64,000 nucleotides of DNA from Sitta carolinensis (GCA_032173965.1 CM063292.1:4354001-4418000); one strand, 5' to 3'; counted from the first letter of the stretch, positions 47,815-60,014 are shown. Notes: generated by a model not told the origin, from the sequence alone. Numbers and translations: made by a program.

Positions 47815-48245
47815 TTAATGAGTGCAGCACTGGGTTGGCATGGAGAGGTTCTGGTAGCAGGGGGTGCTGCAAGGGTCACTTCTGGGAGAGGCTGCCAGAA
47901 GCTCCCCACAGAGCCAGTGCTGGCTGAGGCTGAGGGATGGTTGGTAGCAGCTCTGGGATAACACATGTAAGCAGGGGGAAAAGCTGTTGTATAACAGCAG
48001 CTGAAGAAAGGAATGAGAATTTGTTAGAGAAACAGCTCTGCAGACACTGAGCTCAGTGAAGAAGGAGGAAGGGAAGTTGCTCCAGCCACCAGAGCAGGGA
48101 TTCCCCTGCAGCCAGTGGTGCAGCCCATGGTGAGGCAGCTGTGCCCCTGCAGCCCATGAAGGAGCAGAGATCGCCCTGCTGAGCCTGAAGAACCCACATC
48201 AGAGCAGGTGGGGGGCCGAAGGAGACTGTTCCACACAGTGGGAAT
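47815..48245 (+). mobile_element. Avian endogenous retrovirus LTR fragment
   Basis: The order of phrases matches the 5' part of a common avian ERV LTR as I remember it. It has CACTTCTGGGAGAGGCTGCC and AGAAGCTCCCCAC, then TGGTAGCAGCTCTGGGATAAC with ACACATGTAAGCAG in the TATA-box position. Next come TTGTTAGAGAAACAGCTCTG, CAGACACTGAGCTCAGTG and GATTCCCCTGCAGCC. The CAGCCCATGG and GAGCAGGTGG repeated motifs follow. The remembered LTR continues for several hundred bases to a polyadenylation signal, which is absent here, so this is a 3'-truncated remnant. No retroviral genes flank it. The sequence is well diverged, suggesting an old insertion. The family name is not assigned. Confidence 0.65.
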
Positions 48246-50659
48246 GCTGTTTTTCCTCTCTCTTAGTCTTCATGAGGAGCAGTGTCAGAGCAGTTTTGGT
48301 AGGTCTGTAGAATAGACTGGGACAAAGTAGCTCTCACTGCACACTGACATTTTTGTTTTGATTACATTTTTCTTTTCACATCATTATCAACTTTTATAAG
48401 TGTCTATAAAATAAGTGCAGGATAGTAAAAATCTTCGGAGTAAGTAAATGGACATTGTGCTAAATGAGTTCTGCCTTTGATGCTATTATCTCTAAATCAG
48501 CATAGATTATTCAGGCTAGGGGCTTTTAGAATCATAAGCGGCTGAGATCATTTCTCAGTTCATCATCCTATTACCCATAATGAGAAAATACTTCTAAATA
48601 TGAAGATTACTCTTCCAAAAGATCCCTTGTGAACAATTCCCCAGGCGCTGACAATATTTATTAACTCTTTTCTTTCTGCATGGAAAGGGCTGAGAGAAAC
48701 TCAGAATCTTCAAAGATTATCCTGAAACATTCAGCAACTCTGAATTTGCTATCACTCTCCTGGGACCCCTTTGGCTCTGCACTCCCATCTCTCACAGAAC
48801 TTGTTTATCTTCCACCTCTGCGGCTTCTTCCCTGCAGTTATGCAAATCCAGCTGCGGTGGCTGAACCTGGAGTGCCATAAAGCCTTTTAAAACTTCATTT
48901 CATTATTTTTGTGTGGGTCTGTTTATGTTGGTGTTAAGTTTCCATTTCATCAAGCATAAGTTTTGCTGTCTCTTCAGCCAATGATTTTTACTTGCAAGCT
49001 TGAAAAAATGACAGACCCCTTCCCTGCCCAAATTGGGAACACCCTCAGCGTAACCGTGATGAAGCTTCCCTGTCATTCCTTCATTTTTCCACGCCTTTAC
49101 CAACTCGTTTCCTTATTGTATGGGTAGAATTACTGGGTTTATTTATTGGGCTGCACATTTCTAAGAACCTACTTAATGCACAGTTTCATGAGACAGTTTC
49201 CATGGAATATAAACTTCATATTCCTGCTGTCGAGTAACAGATTCCTTTCACCTTGCACTGACTAACACGCAGATTTCTAAAACAATACCTTCTCTTTCTG
49301 CTGGGCAAGGTGAGATTCCTGCGTACCACACCTAGGAGCTAATCCCATCTGGGAAGGCTGCTGCTCTTGCTGAGTTTGGTCCCGTTGTATTTCCAAGGAA
49401 GAAGCTCAGGAATGTGATTAAGGAGCTGATTAGGTGTTAAAAGCCCCCATGCAGTCGTGAATGTATCTCGCAACACCATTTTCCATCAGTTTCTGCTGAT
49501 TATAGAATTCCCCTCTAATGTCCATTTACTCAGGTAGTAAAAATCAAACCAGCTACAAAAGGTCACTCATAGCCTGGCTGAGCTAAGAGTGACTTTTTGT
49601 AACTGGTGACTGAGCATGTCAGAGGTTTCACAAAATCTGCATTTCACTGCAAAAATTGCCATGCTCAGGTTGGCCAAATCAGTGCCGTATTTTCATTGAT
49701 GTAAACCATACTTCTGTAAAACACAGAGATAATGTCTTTTACAAAAGAACAAAATGAGGTTTTCTTCTCCAGGTGGAGTGGGATATTTTGCATATTATAT
49801 AAAGAGCAACAATACCTCCAGCTTCTGCCCTGCTTTGCTACTGTTTCCTTAACCTGTTTTCATAGAAAATTACCTGTGCTGATCTAATTGTTCATTACAA
49901 TTTGTGTGGTAGTCAGGTATTATCAGAGATCTGCATCTGCAAATAGCACATGATGTTTGCAAATGTTTTATTTCAGAATTGTTTGAAAGATTTTTCAGGC
50001 AAGCACCAGCCTGGGTGTTAACAAGCAGCTCTTTGATGGCAGTTTATGACAGACTTTTCTTGTATCATCACAAAAGTTGAAAGAGTCTCCTGTTAGCACC
50101 ATGTCATACCAGAAGCCTGAGGTTTACTCGCTGAAATCATTCGGTGATATTAAACATGAGTAGCAAGAATTTACAAAAAAAAAAAAGAAAGACTGAAAGA
50201 TAGTGTGAAGGGTGAATTATTCTACAATTGCTTCCTGCATGATCTTTCCTCTTTCATCCACAGCTTTTCCTGGCAGCTGCTGGCAGAGACAGCACAGTGG
50301 GTTAGAAGGACCCTCATCCAAGCCAATTTGACAGCCACATTCATCAAAAATAGAGGCTGATTATTTGTCCAGTCTTTCATTCTTTCATCAGGAGATAATT
50401 TTCCAGTTGTCTCTCCATGCAGCTCCATAACTACAGCTAAAATACACTGCAAAATGTCTACATTTAGAAAAACATCCCTGGAACTATCAGTGTCTCCTGG
50501 ATCTGTTCCCCCACAGTTTTGCACACATATGTACAAGTGATGATGAGAGGTCTATGCATTATGAAATTCAGTTTTTAAATGAGATGTGGGAGTTTTAACA
50601 TAGCTGCTTTATTTCATGCTGTCTTGTCATACAAAGCTTTGAAATTTTGTGTCATTCTA

Positions 50660-50662
<3 letters not shown>
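48246..50662. other. Non-coding, with AT-rich blocks
   Basis: No gene is recognised. AT-rich blocks at 48,340-48,600 (GATTACATT, AATCTTCGGAGTAAG, GCATAGATTATTCAGG, ATCATAAGCGGCTGAG) and at 49,380-49,540 (GTGATTAAGGAGCTGATTAGG, GCAGTCGTGAATGTATCTCGC, TGCTGATTATAG) look enhancer-like and keep isolated CpGs. A 12-A run sits near 50,175. The rest is plain. Confidence 0.5.

Positions 50663-50694
<32 letters not shown>
50663..50694 (+). repeat. Poly-T run, 32 bases
   Basis: Uninterrupted T32. If it is a retroposon tail, the element would lie to the right on the minus strand; that sequence is not recognised. Confidence 0.95.
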
Positions 50695-50695
<1 letters not shown>

Positions 50696-52598
50696 TGAAA
50701 TTTCTTTTCTTTGCTTAGGCAGGGATGGATAAATCAGCAAGGCCACACATCTTGGCTTCTTTGACAGAGAGTCACGTTTTCTCTGTAAGTGCTGCTGTAC
50801 ATTACATTGGATGCCAGAGCTTGGGTTTTGTTTTCTTCTTGTGCAAAAAAGCACCCTCCTAAATAGTAAAAGTCTATTTATTTACACCTTACTGGCATTT
50901 AAGATGACAATTGTCCCAGAGATCCCAGGGTGGGATGGACAGAACACAACCCCTGTTACATCCCTGCAAGGAATCCTCACATTAACCTGAGATTAATTTT
51001 TTCTGAGCCATGTTGTTGTTGAATTCTGAATTTAGGGTTATATATAAACTAGCCAATTTCAGCTGCATTGAAGTGCCAGTGCTATTTCACTTTTCCTGTG
51101 TCTTGCAACGCCCCATAAAGCATATTAATTATTCTTAAAAGAACAACAATAATGAAATAAATTGCCTACATATTTTCTCAAACTAATATTTTTTATAATT
51201 TCAGAATGTCTGGTTTAATGACCATTATCCATCCATATAAAATAAAGTCTTTCAGGAAAGATGTCTTCATCCTAAAGAATATTTTAAATTGATTTTTATA
51301 TTTTTCATTGAGATTCACCTCAAAAAAAAAAATAAAGACTGCTTTTCTGTATAGACAAGCTCCCAACATGTGCTGCCAAAATCTGTGCTTTTCACTTTTT
51401 TGGTGGAAATAGCTATTTTAGAACTGTTTATATATTATCAAAATTAGGTTCCAAAATGAGCTACAGTATCTGCTAAAAAGGGGGATAATATTATTTTAGA
51501 GAAACTAATTGGAAACTTGTTTTTAGCTAAAGTAGTTATTATTTCCATTATGACAAGCTGGAAGCAGATGAAATTCACCTTTATCTTCTGCAGCCTGGTG
51601 TCTCACACTATTTATTCAAACTGAAATTAAAACCTGAGAAAATCCCAGCGAGACATTTTGCACCAGTTAAAGATTATTCTTCTGGAAAAGAACTTTTTCT
51701 CAACAATTTCATTATGTTGTTACAAACGTATTTATTATAAAAGGGGCATACATCAATTAAAATATATCTGGCCTTGCATATCTACCCTTAATAAAAAAAT
51801 AGCCTAAAATTGTACTTTTCTTAGGAAACTAAATTTAAGGAAATGAGCACCTGAAGGAGGGGTGGTGCAGCACAAGGAGAACCCATGGGAAAACAGATGC
51901 TCTGCAGCTTTGGGAATCAGCTGGGCCCTCCCAGTGCTGAGTAAGGGCAGAGTCCAGGCAGCCCACGCAAGAGAAGGGCAGATAATAAGGCAGAAAACTC
52001 ATTGTGCATCAGGCTGCCTTTACCCTGCCCTGCCAACCCACAGCTCTGTGCTCAGGGGAAAAAAGAACATCCTGCTTGGACTTGCATGGGAGGAAAGGGA
52101 TAATGTCGATCCTGCACATTGCACAATTAAAAATAACACAAAAAAGCAGCTGGATGTAAACTTTGCCAAGGGCTCACACAGGTGTTGCCCTTGGCTGAGT
52201 TTAAAGCTCTGAGTCCTTTCCCCTTTGAGGAGTGCCCCACACAAAGCCACTGGATCCGGGGAGTGCACGGCCCAGCAGAGGCATTGGGAATGTCTTGCCT
52301 GCACATGGAAGCAGCCAGGTGAAAAATTGTTTTCTACTCTACTGACTAAAGTACATTAGAAGGGATAAGGTCACAGGGGTGCAGGCTACTTTTCATATTC
52401 TGAAGAATTTTTTTCCAGAAGTGTAAAATGATAATTGCATGAGGAAAGGGTGGTTAATAATTTTCTGTATTAATTCAAACGCACAAAAGTTAATTGCGGT
52501 TTGGCAGTCTGAGATATACAAATTAGAAGAGTTTAATTCTGCTAATCCTCAGTTTAAGTTGCAGGGTATTGAATATAAATATGATTGTCTCACAAAGG
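50695..52598. other. Non-coding, AT-rich then mixed
   Basis: Very AT-rich from 50.9 to 51.8 kb with many TAAT/ATTA words. From 51.84 to 52.32 kb it is GC-richer with no recognised family. No gene. Confidence 0.55.
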
Positions 52599-52675
52599 GA
52601 TGAATCCTGCCTCCACCAAAGCCAGTAGGAGGTTTCCCTTGGCTTCAGAAGGAGCTGGGTTCAGTCCCACGTGTC
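52599..52675. mobile_element. Degraded ancient sauropsid repeat fragment
   Basis: GATGAATCCTGCCTCCACC, AAAGCCAGTAGGAGGTTTCC, CTTGGCTTCAGAAGGAGC and TGGGTTCAGTCCCAC follow the pattern of the old repeat phrase TCCTGC..AAGTCAATGGGAGTTTTGCC..TTGACTTCAATGGGAGC..GATCAGGCCC. The match is diverged but collinear over about 75 bases. The family is not named. Confidence 0.55.
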
Positions 52676-55600
52676 TGGGTTAGCTGTGCATGGATGAGAG
52701 AACTGGCTCAAGGAAAGGGAGACTAACATGATTTTTCTCTCAGAATATGGGCCAAAAATTCCTTGGAGATCCTGAAAAACTTTGGAAAACTTCCCCAGCC
52801 CTGCTATTCAATTCAATCAGCTATTTTTGGCTACTCCCATGCACTGTGTATGAAGCTGAGTTCTCTGTGGTTTTCCATTTCCCACTTCATTGTCTGACTG
52901 ATCAAAGAGCCAATGCCAAAAATCTCTAAAATTCCAGGGCTGTAACACAGCCTGTGCCATTTCACATTCAACAGTCCATCAGCTTGACCAAACTCTCCTC
53001 CTTCCCTGAATGCTGTTGCCACCACTTGTTTTATACATCTCCTTTGAGAACTTGTCAGACTTCAGCCCCTTCCTCCTGTGAGGAAACTCCGAGAGATCAG
53101 AAGAAAGCCAAGCAAACTTACTGCCAGAGGCTGGATGTTCTAGGTGAAAATGTTGCTGTTCAGTGGATGTAGGATGAGGGATGATGTAGTTCAGACCTCT
53201 GCCCCTGAACTAGTGCATGTTTTGGGGACAATTCTTTTCTTTTAACACCTCTAAAAGGGCAATAAAGCTATTTATCCATCTTTGCAAAGTATTTGCATAC
53301 CTGTATAACTGAGAAGTGTAATTTAAGGTTGATCAAGTGAGAAGGATTTAATATATATATTTAATATATAGTGTGATATATCTGGGCCAAGCACCCTGCC
53401 ATCATTTGATTTGAATTCATGTTCACAAATGACATGATATAAATAATACAATGATCAGTCCACTCAGAAATGTATATTGCTTGAAAATAGGCATTTGGCT
53501 TGAAATATTGCAAGAAAATCAATCCAGGATCTCTACAGACTTTAATAAGAACACAAGTTACCACATACACCTGACGTGAGCCAAACCCCCTCATTCTGAG
53601 TTCAGTTATCGCTGACCTTTCAGCCATTATTCATCAATTTAAGGGAAAAGCTGACCTCGGACTATTTTCAAAACATTTCCCCTGCCTTCCTGGTGATGAT
53701 TATTATATGTTGCTCTAATTAAACAGCTTAATTTACATCTCCCATCATGAGAGGATATGAGCACCAGAGCAGATTTATCTCTCTGGATTGCTTCCCTCAG
53801 CCACTATGAGGCTGCAGCAGTATTTTCCCCCTGGACCTTCAAAAATGCAGAAACAGAGATGCCCTGTGATTCTGAGTGAAATAATTTTGATGTCACAAGA
53901 AATTAAAAGCACTGCAGCCTTTTAATAAGCTCCTTCTTGGGAGGATGGATTTTCAGCCTCTTCGCATCAGCGCTCAGCAGAGTAACTACAGGGAAGCTTT
54001 GTGCCCGTGTCCCTGTTACAAAATCAGTTCCTTGAGGGTTTATAATTACAACATGCCTATAAAAATTTACTTTAGTCTGAAGCTCAGGATATAGTTTCTC
54101 AGATGGGGAGGAAATATTGCCGGCTGAACTTGGTTTAAATCAATTTCTAGTTTCAAGAATACAAAAATAATAAGGTTTGTGGGTTTTATATGCTTTTTCC
54201 ATGGTTCTATAATTCAGAAAGAAATCACTTTGTAGAATAAAGTGTCATGTTTGTTTATACAGCAAAGCGGGAGAAAAAAATAACACAGATAAAAGTTTTT
54301 ATAGTGGCTAGTGAAAATTCTCAGAAATTAATTTTCTCCAAGAATTTCCCTATAGTGTCCTCAGACCAAAGCCTTGCCCTGAACAGATATGATAACACAT
54401 TTTGCAGGAGCTCAGTGGGTTGTGCAGAGCTCTTTAAAGCAGCTGGAGAAATGAGGGATGGTGGTTCCTGCACCAGATGAAGATTGTCCTGTTCCCACAC
54501 CCTGGACAGCAGAAGAGTCAGGGATGGGCAAAGGGGCAAAAGGCATTGCTGAGACCCCCTGGCCCTGTGGCTGGGCACGGGACAGAGAGGTGTTCAATCA
54601 AAACTGGCTCGTGCTTAGCTAATTCCAACAGGCATTCTCCTCATTTCCACGTTACAGTGCTGAGGAGAAAAGCAGAATGTGCCCTTATAAAGATTGTTAA
54701 TATAAACATCAATAACTGGGCTGTACACAACTGAGAATTCCCATTTATACTGGCATTGCCAAATGTCTAGCAATATTTAGCCTTTGGCTTTTATCAATGA
54801 AGAATGGAATAGTGTTGCTAAACTGAAATATCAGCAACATGAGCAAAGCCCAGCAAACAGAGACAGAAAAAAAAAAAAAAAGACAGAAAACAAACCCTAT
54901 AAATCTTAGTGTAATATTTTTAATTTCATTTGGAATTCAAAATCAAGTCAGTTTTATCCAATTAAGTACTACTCAGTCTGTCTTTGTCAGCTCTTCCCCA
55001 TTAGACAAAATGTTCCACTTCTCAATATTCTGCTTCTGTGTCAAACTGACAGGGTCATTTTTCACATAGCAAGCTGAGATTAAGGTGATATTAAACCACT
55101 TTGCATACAACAACCAAAAGCATGCTGCCAAAAAAAAAAAACAACCCAACTTGCTATTTTCTTCTGCTGTTGTCATTAAGGATGTCCTTCCTAGCTAATC
55201 CAGTAGGTTCCTGAATATCTACAGCTTTCCTTGCCTCGGGGAATGCTGATATGATATTGCAGATTTGGAAGTCCTGGTTGGGCCCCTAATCACAACACTC
55301 TCTTTTTCCCATTAGCAGCTTTCAGCATAAAGCAGCAAGACACAGCCTGTCCTAGGTAACCTCAGGGTCCACTAACAGGCAGTGCAGAGGCACACCCAAA
55401 ATATTGCAAAAAAGATACAATTCCCACAGGTGAGTTTTTTCCTTACATTTCAAGGGAAGGAAAGGGAGTGTTTTTAACTAGTTATAAATTTTAAGCCTAG
55501 CACTAGGACTTCTTTAAAGTCAATCTATATAAGGAGAATTACCTCGGTGTGTTTTATTTCCACCTTGCAATGGATCAAGTATGTCTCTCCCATGACATAT

Positions 55601-56033
55601 GATAAAATTCACAAAATGACTGAATAAACGATTAAAAAAATGAAAACCTTATCAAGAAACATGGCTATAAATGCATTTGTCCTTCCTTCAACCTCAGGCT
55701 TTTAGTATTACTTATTCAGATTCCATATGTAAAGGAATATATTGAGTATGTGCGTGGGTATAAGAGGAAGTATGTATATCTTCCACGCCTGGCTGAAATC
55801 CAAATGTGTTCCTAAACCCCGAGGAAATTCTGCCCATCTGACATCCTGGCAGTGTAGGAGCGTGTAACTGTGGGGGCAAGGTGGGCTCTGAGGAGCAGAG
55901 TGCTGTGCAGAGCGATGCAGACTTGGGGAGGGTGGTTTACTCCAACAGAAAGGCTGCCCTGCAGTTTAACAGCTCCATCTCTGCAGCAGCTCTGGAAATC
56001 CTAGAGCAGATGTTGGACATAAAGCAGATCTTT
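52676..56033. other. Non-coding unique DNA
   Basis: No gene is recognised. An imperfect AT dinucleotide stretch lies at about 53,350-53,380. A block at 53,690-53,960 (GATTATTATATG, CTCTAATTAAACAGC, TTAATTTACATC) is enhancer-like. A 16-A run lies at about 54,867. An acceptor-like CTCTTTTTCCCATTAG ending at 55,315 and a donor CACAGGTGAGTT at 55,430 enclose 114 bases with stops in all three frames, so at most a non-coding exon. Confidence 0.5.
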
Positions 56034-56071
56034 GGTTAATCCAGTCTCTACTGGTTAATCCAGTTTCTACT
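56034..56071. repeat. 19-bp tandem duplication
   Basis: GGTTAATCCAGTCTCTACT at 56,034-56,052 is repeated with one change (T for C) at 56,053-56,071. Confidence 0.93.
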
Positions 56072-56289
56072 GTTGCACCACATTTGGTTTCCATCAGTTC
56101 AGTCATGGTGATGCCTTAAGTTTTTAGCATTTATTAGATTTATTTTTTAGATCCTGTGCTGTTTTGGTGGGTGGTTTTAGGTTTCATATTACGTGCTACT
56201 AAGCTCTTTTCTCAAAGTAGACAGACAAAACAATTCCTTCTCTAGTTTGATACCAAGGAAATCTTTCATGCCCAAGAAAGAAAACGGTG

Positions 56290-56563
56290 AAGTGAGAAGG
56301 AAAAGAAAGAGGATGGAGCTCCATAACCTGAAGCTGTAATTGGACAATTAACTCCAATATGCCCATGGACCAGAACTTATAAAATTAGGAGACCTCATGA
56401 TCAGTTGTCAATTTTGTGACCATTTTGGGTTCATCTTGGGTGTAGCCCAGCTGGGCTCTTGTGCTGCACAGGTGTACCAATTGAAGCCTTTTAATAAATC
56501 CCTGCTTTATCTTTTTGCTCTGTCTGGTCTCCGTTCCAGGTCAGCCTCCAGAAGGCATCAACA
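56290..56563 (+). mobile_element. Avian ERV solo LTR, 3' part with TATA and poly-A signal
   Basis: The segment reads as the promoter-to-end part of a retroviral LTR in plus orientation. It has GGATGGAGCTCCATAACC and GGACAATTAACTCC, then a TATA box TATAAAA at 56,378-56,384. An R-like part (GGGTGTAGCCCAGCTGGGC) leads to AATAAA at 56,493-56,498. After it come CTGCTTTATC, CTCTGTCTGGTCTCCGTTCC and AGGTCAGCCTCCAGAAGGCA, ending CATCAACA. The ending and the CTCTGTCTGGTCTC phrase match passerine ERV LTRs as I remember them. The left boundary is uncertain (possibly 56,150-56,290) and I could not find matching target-site duplications. No gag, pol or env sequence flanks it, so it is probably a solo LTR left by recombination. 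Confidence 0.75.
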
Positions 56564-58705
56564 GCTTTAGGAAGAGGTGCTCTTTGGTGTTAAAAGGTAT
56601 TGGAAATCAGATTTTTTCTGTAAATTTGGGCAGAAACCATCAGGACTTAACTATACAACCACAGTTCCTGCAATAATACAGAAAAAAAGATACAAAAGTA
56701 TCATCACAAAACTAATCACTTGCTGTAGTCCCATGGCATGAAACAATCAATACACCACAAAACTTCACTGTTTATCTACCATCTCTTTCCCATATTTTCC
56801 TTTTAAATGACATGGAAAGCTAAGCAGTCTGATTTTTCTGAGTGAGTCTTCAAAAATGCATTTTTCTTTCATAATAGGAAATTTCTCATGATCACTCCCG
56901 TGCTTCCTTTGGCAAAACAAATGCGGTATTCACCCATATCAAAGCACTGCTATGCAAGAGAATTCAGGAAGAAAAATAAAAGAACAACCTGTAAGAAGGT
57001 TATCCAGACAAGAGGTACATTTCCCAAATGAGGAAAAATGAGATTCTCACTGGCCTTTTTCCCATGGCAGGCCTAAGCCTGTACTTTTCCCATTCTTTTA
57101 CAATATTACTCCACTGCTTTTATTCACCTTTCAGACCCTGCAGTTTCTTAGCCAGTATTGCATAAGGTCAGGGGAGGTTCATCAGTTCAGCTCTTCTGTG
57201 CTGTACAAAACTTTCAGACAGTGATTTTTTTCCTACTCTCATTCTCAGGTAACTTCGTAACGAAACATTTACTTGGAACCCATAAATCCAGTTACTTTCA
57301 AATAAGTTTCAGATGGGCATCAGGACTTTAAGGGACATATTAAAAAGAAATGGATTTTTTCTGGGTTTGTCCAGTAGCATCCAGGACTCATAAAACTACA
57401 TTAAATATCAGCTTCACTTTTTGCAATATTGCAGTGACGAAGAACTAATTCAAAATTGATCTATTGATCTCTAAAAAGACAGATATATAAGGTTATTAAG
57501 TTAATATGTCAATATGTGTGAAATCTATTACTTGGGCTTGTTAAAATTTCTGTGTTGTTTAACAGTGAGTATAAAAAGGATAAGGAAGACCCCTCCCCTC
57601 TGAAACAACTGCTCACAGACAAGGATTCAGCATGATGCCTCTGCTGGAAGGTATCTTCTTCTAGGATGGAGTCAGTAAGAAGTTAATCATCAGTTGATGT
57701 TTATTTGCTTCCAAAATTAAGTTTTGTGTTTAGTCCATGTTCCAAAATTTGTTTTCCATTTTTCCAACTTCAGTGTCTACAGTTGTATCTGGATCTGACA
57801 TAGACTTACACTTACACGTGTCTGAATTACTTGGCAAAGTCTTTTTCCTACGAAGTTGCATGCAAGGAATGAATGTTCAGTGTTTGAAAATCAGCCATGA
57901 GCCAAAGTATGGATTTAAGAATATACATATATATGTGTGTGCATATATATATATTCAGAAAAAAAGAGTTTCACTTCACAGATGTTAAAAAAATTCTTTT
58001 CCAGTCAGAGAAAGCAAGGTTCTTGTGGTCCTTCATTTTGAATCCATTAGAGTTTTCAATGATTTATGCAGATGCAGAGTTTCTGTCGCAGTGGGTTTGC
58101 TTTTGTCACATCACCTCAATTTTTCTAATGAGTTGCTAATGAGAGGTCAATTACTTATGGAAATTAGAAAAACATTCATTGAGGAACTGGTCCGAGGCAA
58201 AGTGTGCTACCCCATAATGTTTTGATATAAATCATTACAGCATTAATGAATATTCTACTCTTTTTCATGTTACAGCTTATTTCCCCAACCTATAAAATGG
58301 CCTTAATATGATTTTGAAACAAACATGAGTAACCGTCCTAAAAATGTAATCATACTGTATTTATGATAACTGCAGAATATCTTTTTTGTTTTTGCTATAA
58401 ACGGTTTGCTCAGCCATCAACATCTTGCTGTGAAACCTTCAGCTGATCAGAGCTGCAGTGTCAGGAACACCAGGTTTGCTGTGCTGAATCAGAGCCCTGA
58501 TCTGACACCTGCCCCAGCTCCATTTCCAGGCTCTGCATGGTGGAAAAGGACATCCTGTACAGCACCTGGCTGGCTGGATCAAGTCCAAACTGGTGCTTGT
58601 TAATTGTCCTCCTGACCTCAGGTACCCAGCACTGCAGGAAAACATCCAGAGCCTGCAGCACCTCATCCTGACCCCACTGCTGGTAAACCCCACCTTCCTT
58701 TTTAG
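56564..58705. other. Non-coding, AT-rich
   Basis: No gene is recognised. An imperfect AT/TG dinucleotide run is at 57,921-57,955. Several AT-rich parts have scattered homeodomain-type words. The part from 58.4 to 58.7 kb is GC-richer with short arbitrary frames. Confidence 0.55.
57921..57955 (+). repeat. Imperfect AT/GT dinucleotide repeat
   Basis: ATATACATATATATGTGTGT followed by GCATATATATATAT; an interrupted dinucleotide microsatellite. Confidence 0.9.
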
Positions 58706-58732
58706 TTAAAGACCATCAAGAATTGGTGGCAG
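58706..58732 (+). other. Weak 27-nt microexon candidate
   Basis: A pyrimidine-rich tract (CCCCACCTTCCTTTTTAG, ending 58,705) precedes 27 bases ending GGTGGCAG, followed by the donor-like GTAAGAAG at 58,733. The length is divisible by three and two frames are open (LKTIKNWWQ in frame 0). The signals are individually good, but pairs like this are expected by chance in 64 kb. No protein is recognised. Confidence 0.12.
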
Positions 58733-59655
58733 GTAAGAAGTTAAAACATTCCCTTCACAATTTACCTTATTTCTGGGCACCTATTTTGTGTTTTCTAAAG
58801 GTCTCGAATGCATGGTATAGAAGCAGAAGAAAAGAGGCAGAAAGAATTCCAGGGACCAAGATGGATAGTGGGTTTAGTTGCAGTACCATGCAATTAAATT
58901 TAGAGGCCAGGGATATAATTCACTGCTGAAATTCAGCTTTGTGCCACCGTAAGTTATTATTTCAGAGCAGAAGCTGAAATGGCCAGAAAGGGGAGAGTGT
59001 ACAAGCAGAAGTATAATTGGACTTCAGTATTTCATATTGATACCCTGAGATTTCCACTGCTAAGCACTGCTTCAGACTGACCAGGGTAACACTGCAGTGT
59101 AAGATCTCCCATATTCAGGCCATTAGATTGTCCTGTTTCCCTTGCAGGCACTGTAAATCAAAAGCAAAAGATATCCTGTTATGTTCTAGAGGACAGTTTT
59201 GTTGGCCTTTTCTTTTCAAACACAATCTGAACACACATGTTTTTTATGTGAGTCTCATTTACTTCAGCTTTACTGTCTTGAATACAGATTTAAACTGGGG
59301 GAGTGGAGGAAAGTTTTAAAAAAGCAGACCTCGAAACCCAGCAGTTATCCACAGAGAAGGAAGGTGGCAGCTGGTTAAATAAAAAAATGAATGCATCATC
59401 ACATGGATGTGATTTTCTCAGTTTCTAAAGAATTACAAGGTCTTTCTTTGTCCTTTTGAACCAGGCTCAGTCTGGATTTAGGTGAAACCCCTGCAGGTTT
59501 TTGACTCAGAACCCATCATTTTGGTGCAAAGAAATCCATCTTGTGTATTAAGGCATTGGTCCAAAGAACAGTGCTGCCACTTACTCTTAATATCACATTG
59601 GGTGGCACTCATATTATGTTTCTAATTCCCTCTCCGTCCATTCCTTCCTCCTCAG
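58733..59655. other. Non-coding, no recognised element
   Basis: Unique mixed sequence. No gene or repeat is recognised. Confidence 0.6.
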
Positions 59656-59682
59656 AAAGATAAACGTGTGAACAACAATGAG
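59656..59682 (+). other. Weak 27-nt microexon candidate
   Basis: A strong polypyrimidine acceptor (CTCTCCGTCCATTCC then TTCCTCCTCAG, ending 59,655) precedes AAAGATAAACGTGTGAACAA and CAATGAG, followed by a weak donor GTATAC at 59,683. Frame 0 gives KDKRVNNNE; read through, it ends at a stop at 59,695-59,697, so a terminal exon is the alternative. Two CpGs are kept nearby (AAACGTG, TATACGAC, AATCGAAAG). No protein is recognised. Confidence 0.13.
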
Positions 59683-60014
59683 GTATACGACTATTAATCG
59701 AAAGCAATATGGTTCTGCACAGACCAGCTCTGTGATGGAATAAAGAAGTGAGCATGGATCTAAGCACCTTCTCTTCATATCATACCCTTCATGTTGTTTT
59801 CAGGAGCATTTTTGTCAGGCAGTGATGAAAGGCTGAGAACAAAGTGAACAAAATTTCCTTTTACTGCTTAAAAATTCTCAGCTGCTTTGCTATATCAAAA
59901 CGCTGTCTCTTTAAACAAATCGCATGGTTAAAAATGCCAAGTTATAATTCAGCAACTAACTCTGAAAATGACAATTTAATCAATCAGAACCAACCCTCCT
60001 GAAAAAGAGGAGTG

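Noticed and set aside
55316..55429. Good acceptor and GTGAGT donor enclosing 114 bases
   Set aside because: Stops in all three frames, so not a coding exon; a non-coding exon cannot be excluded but has no other support.
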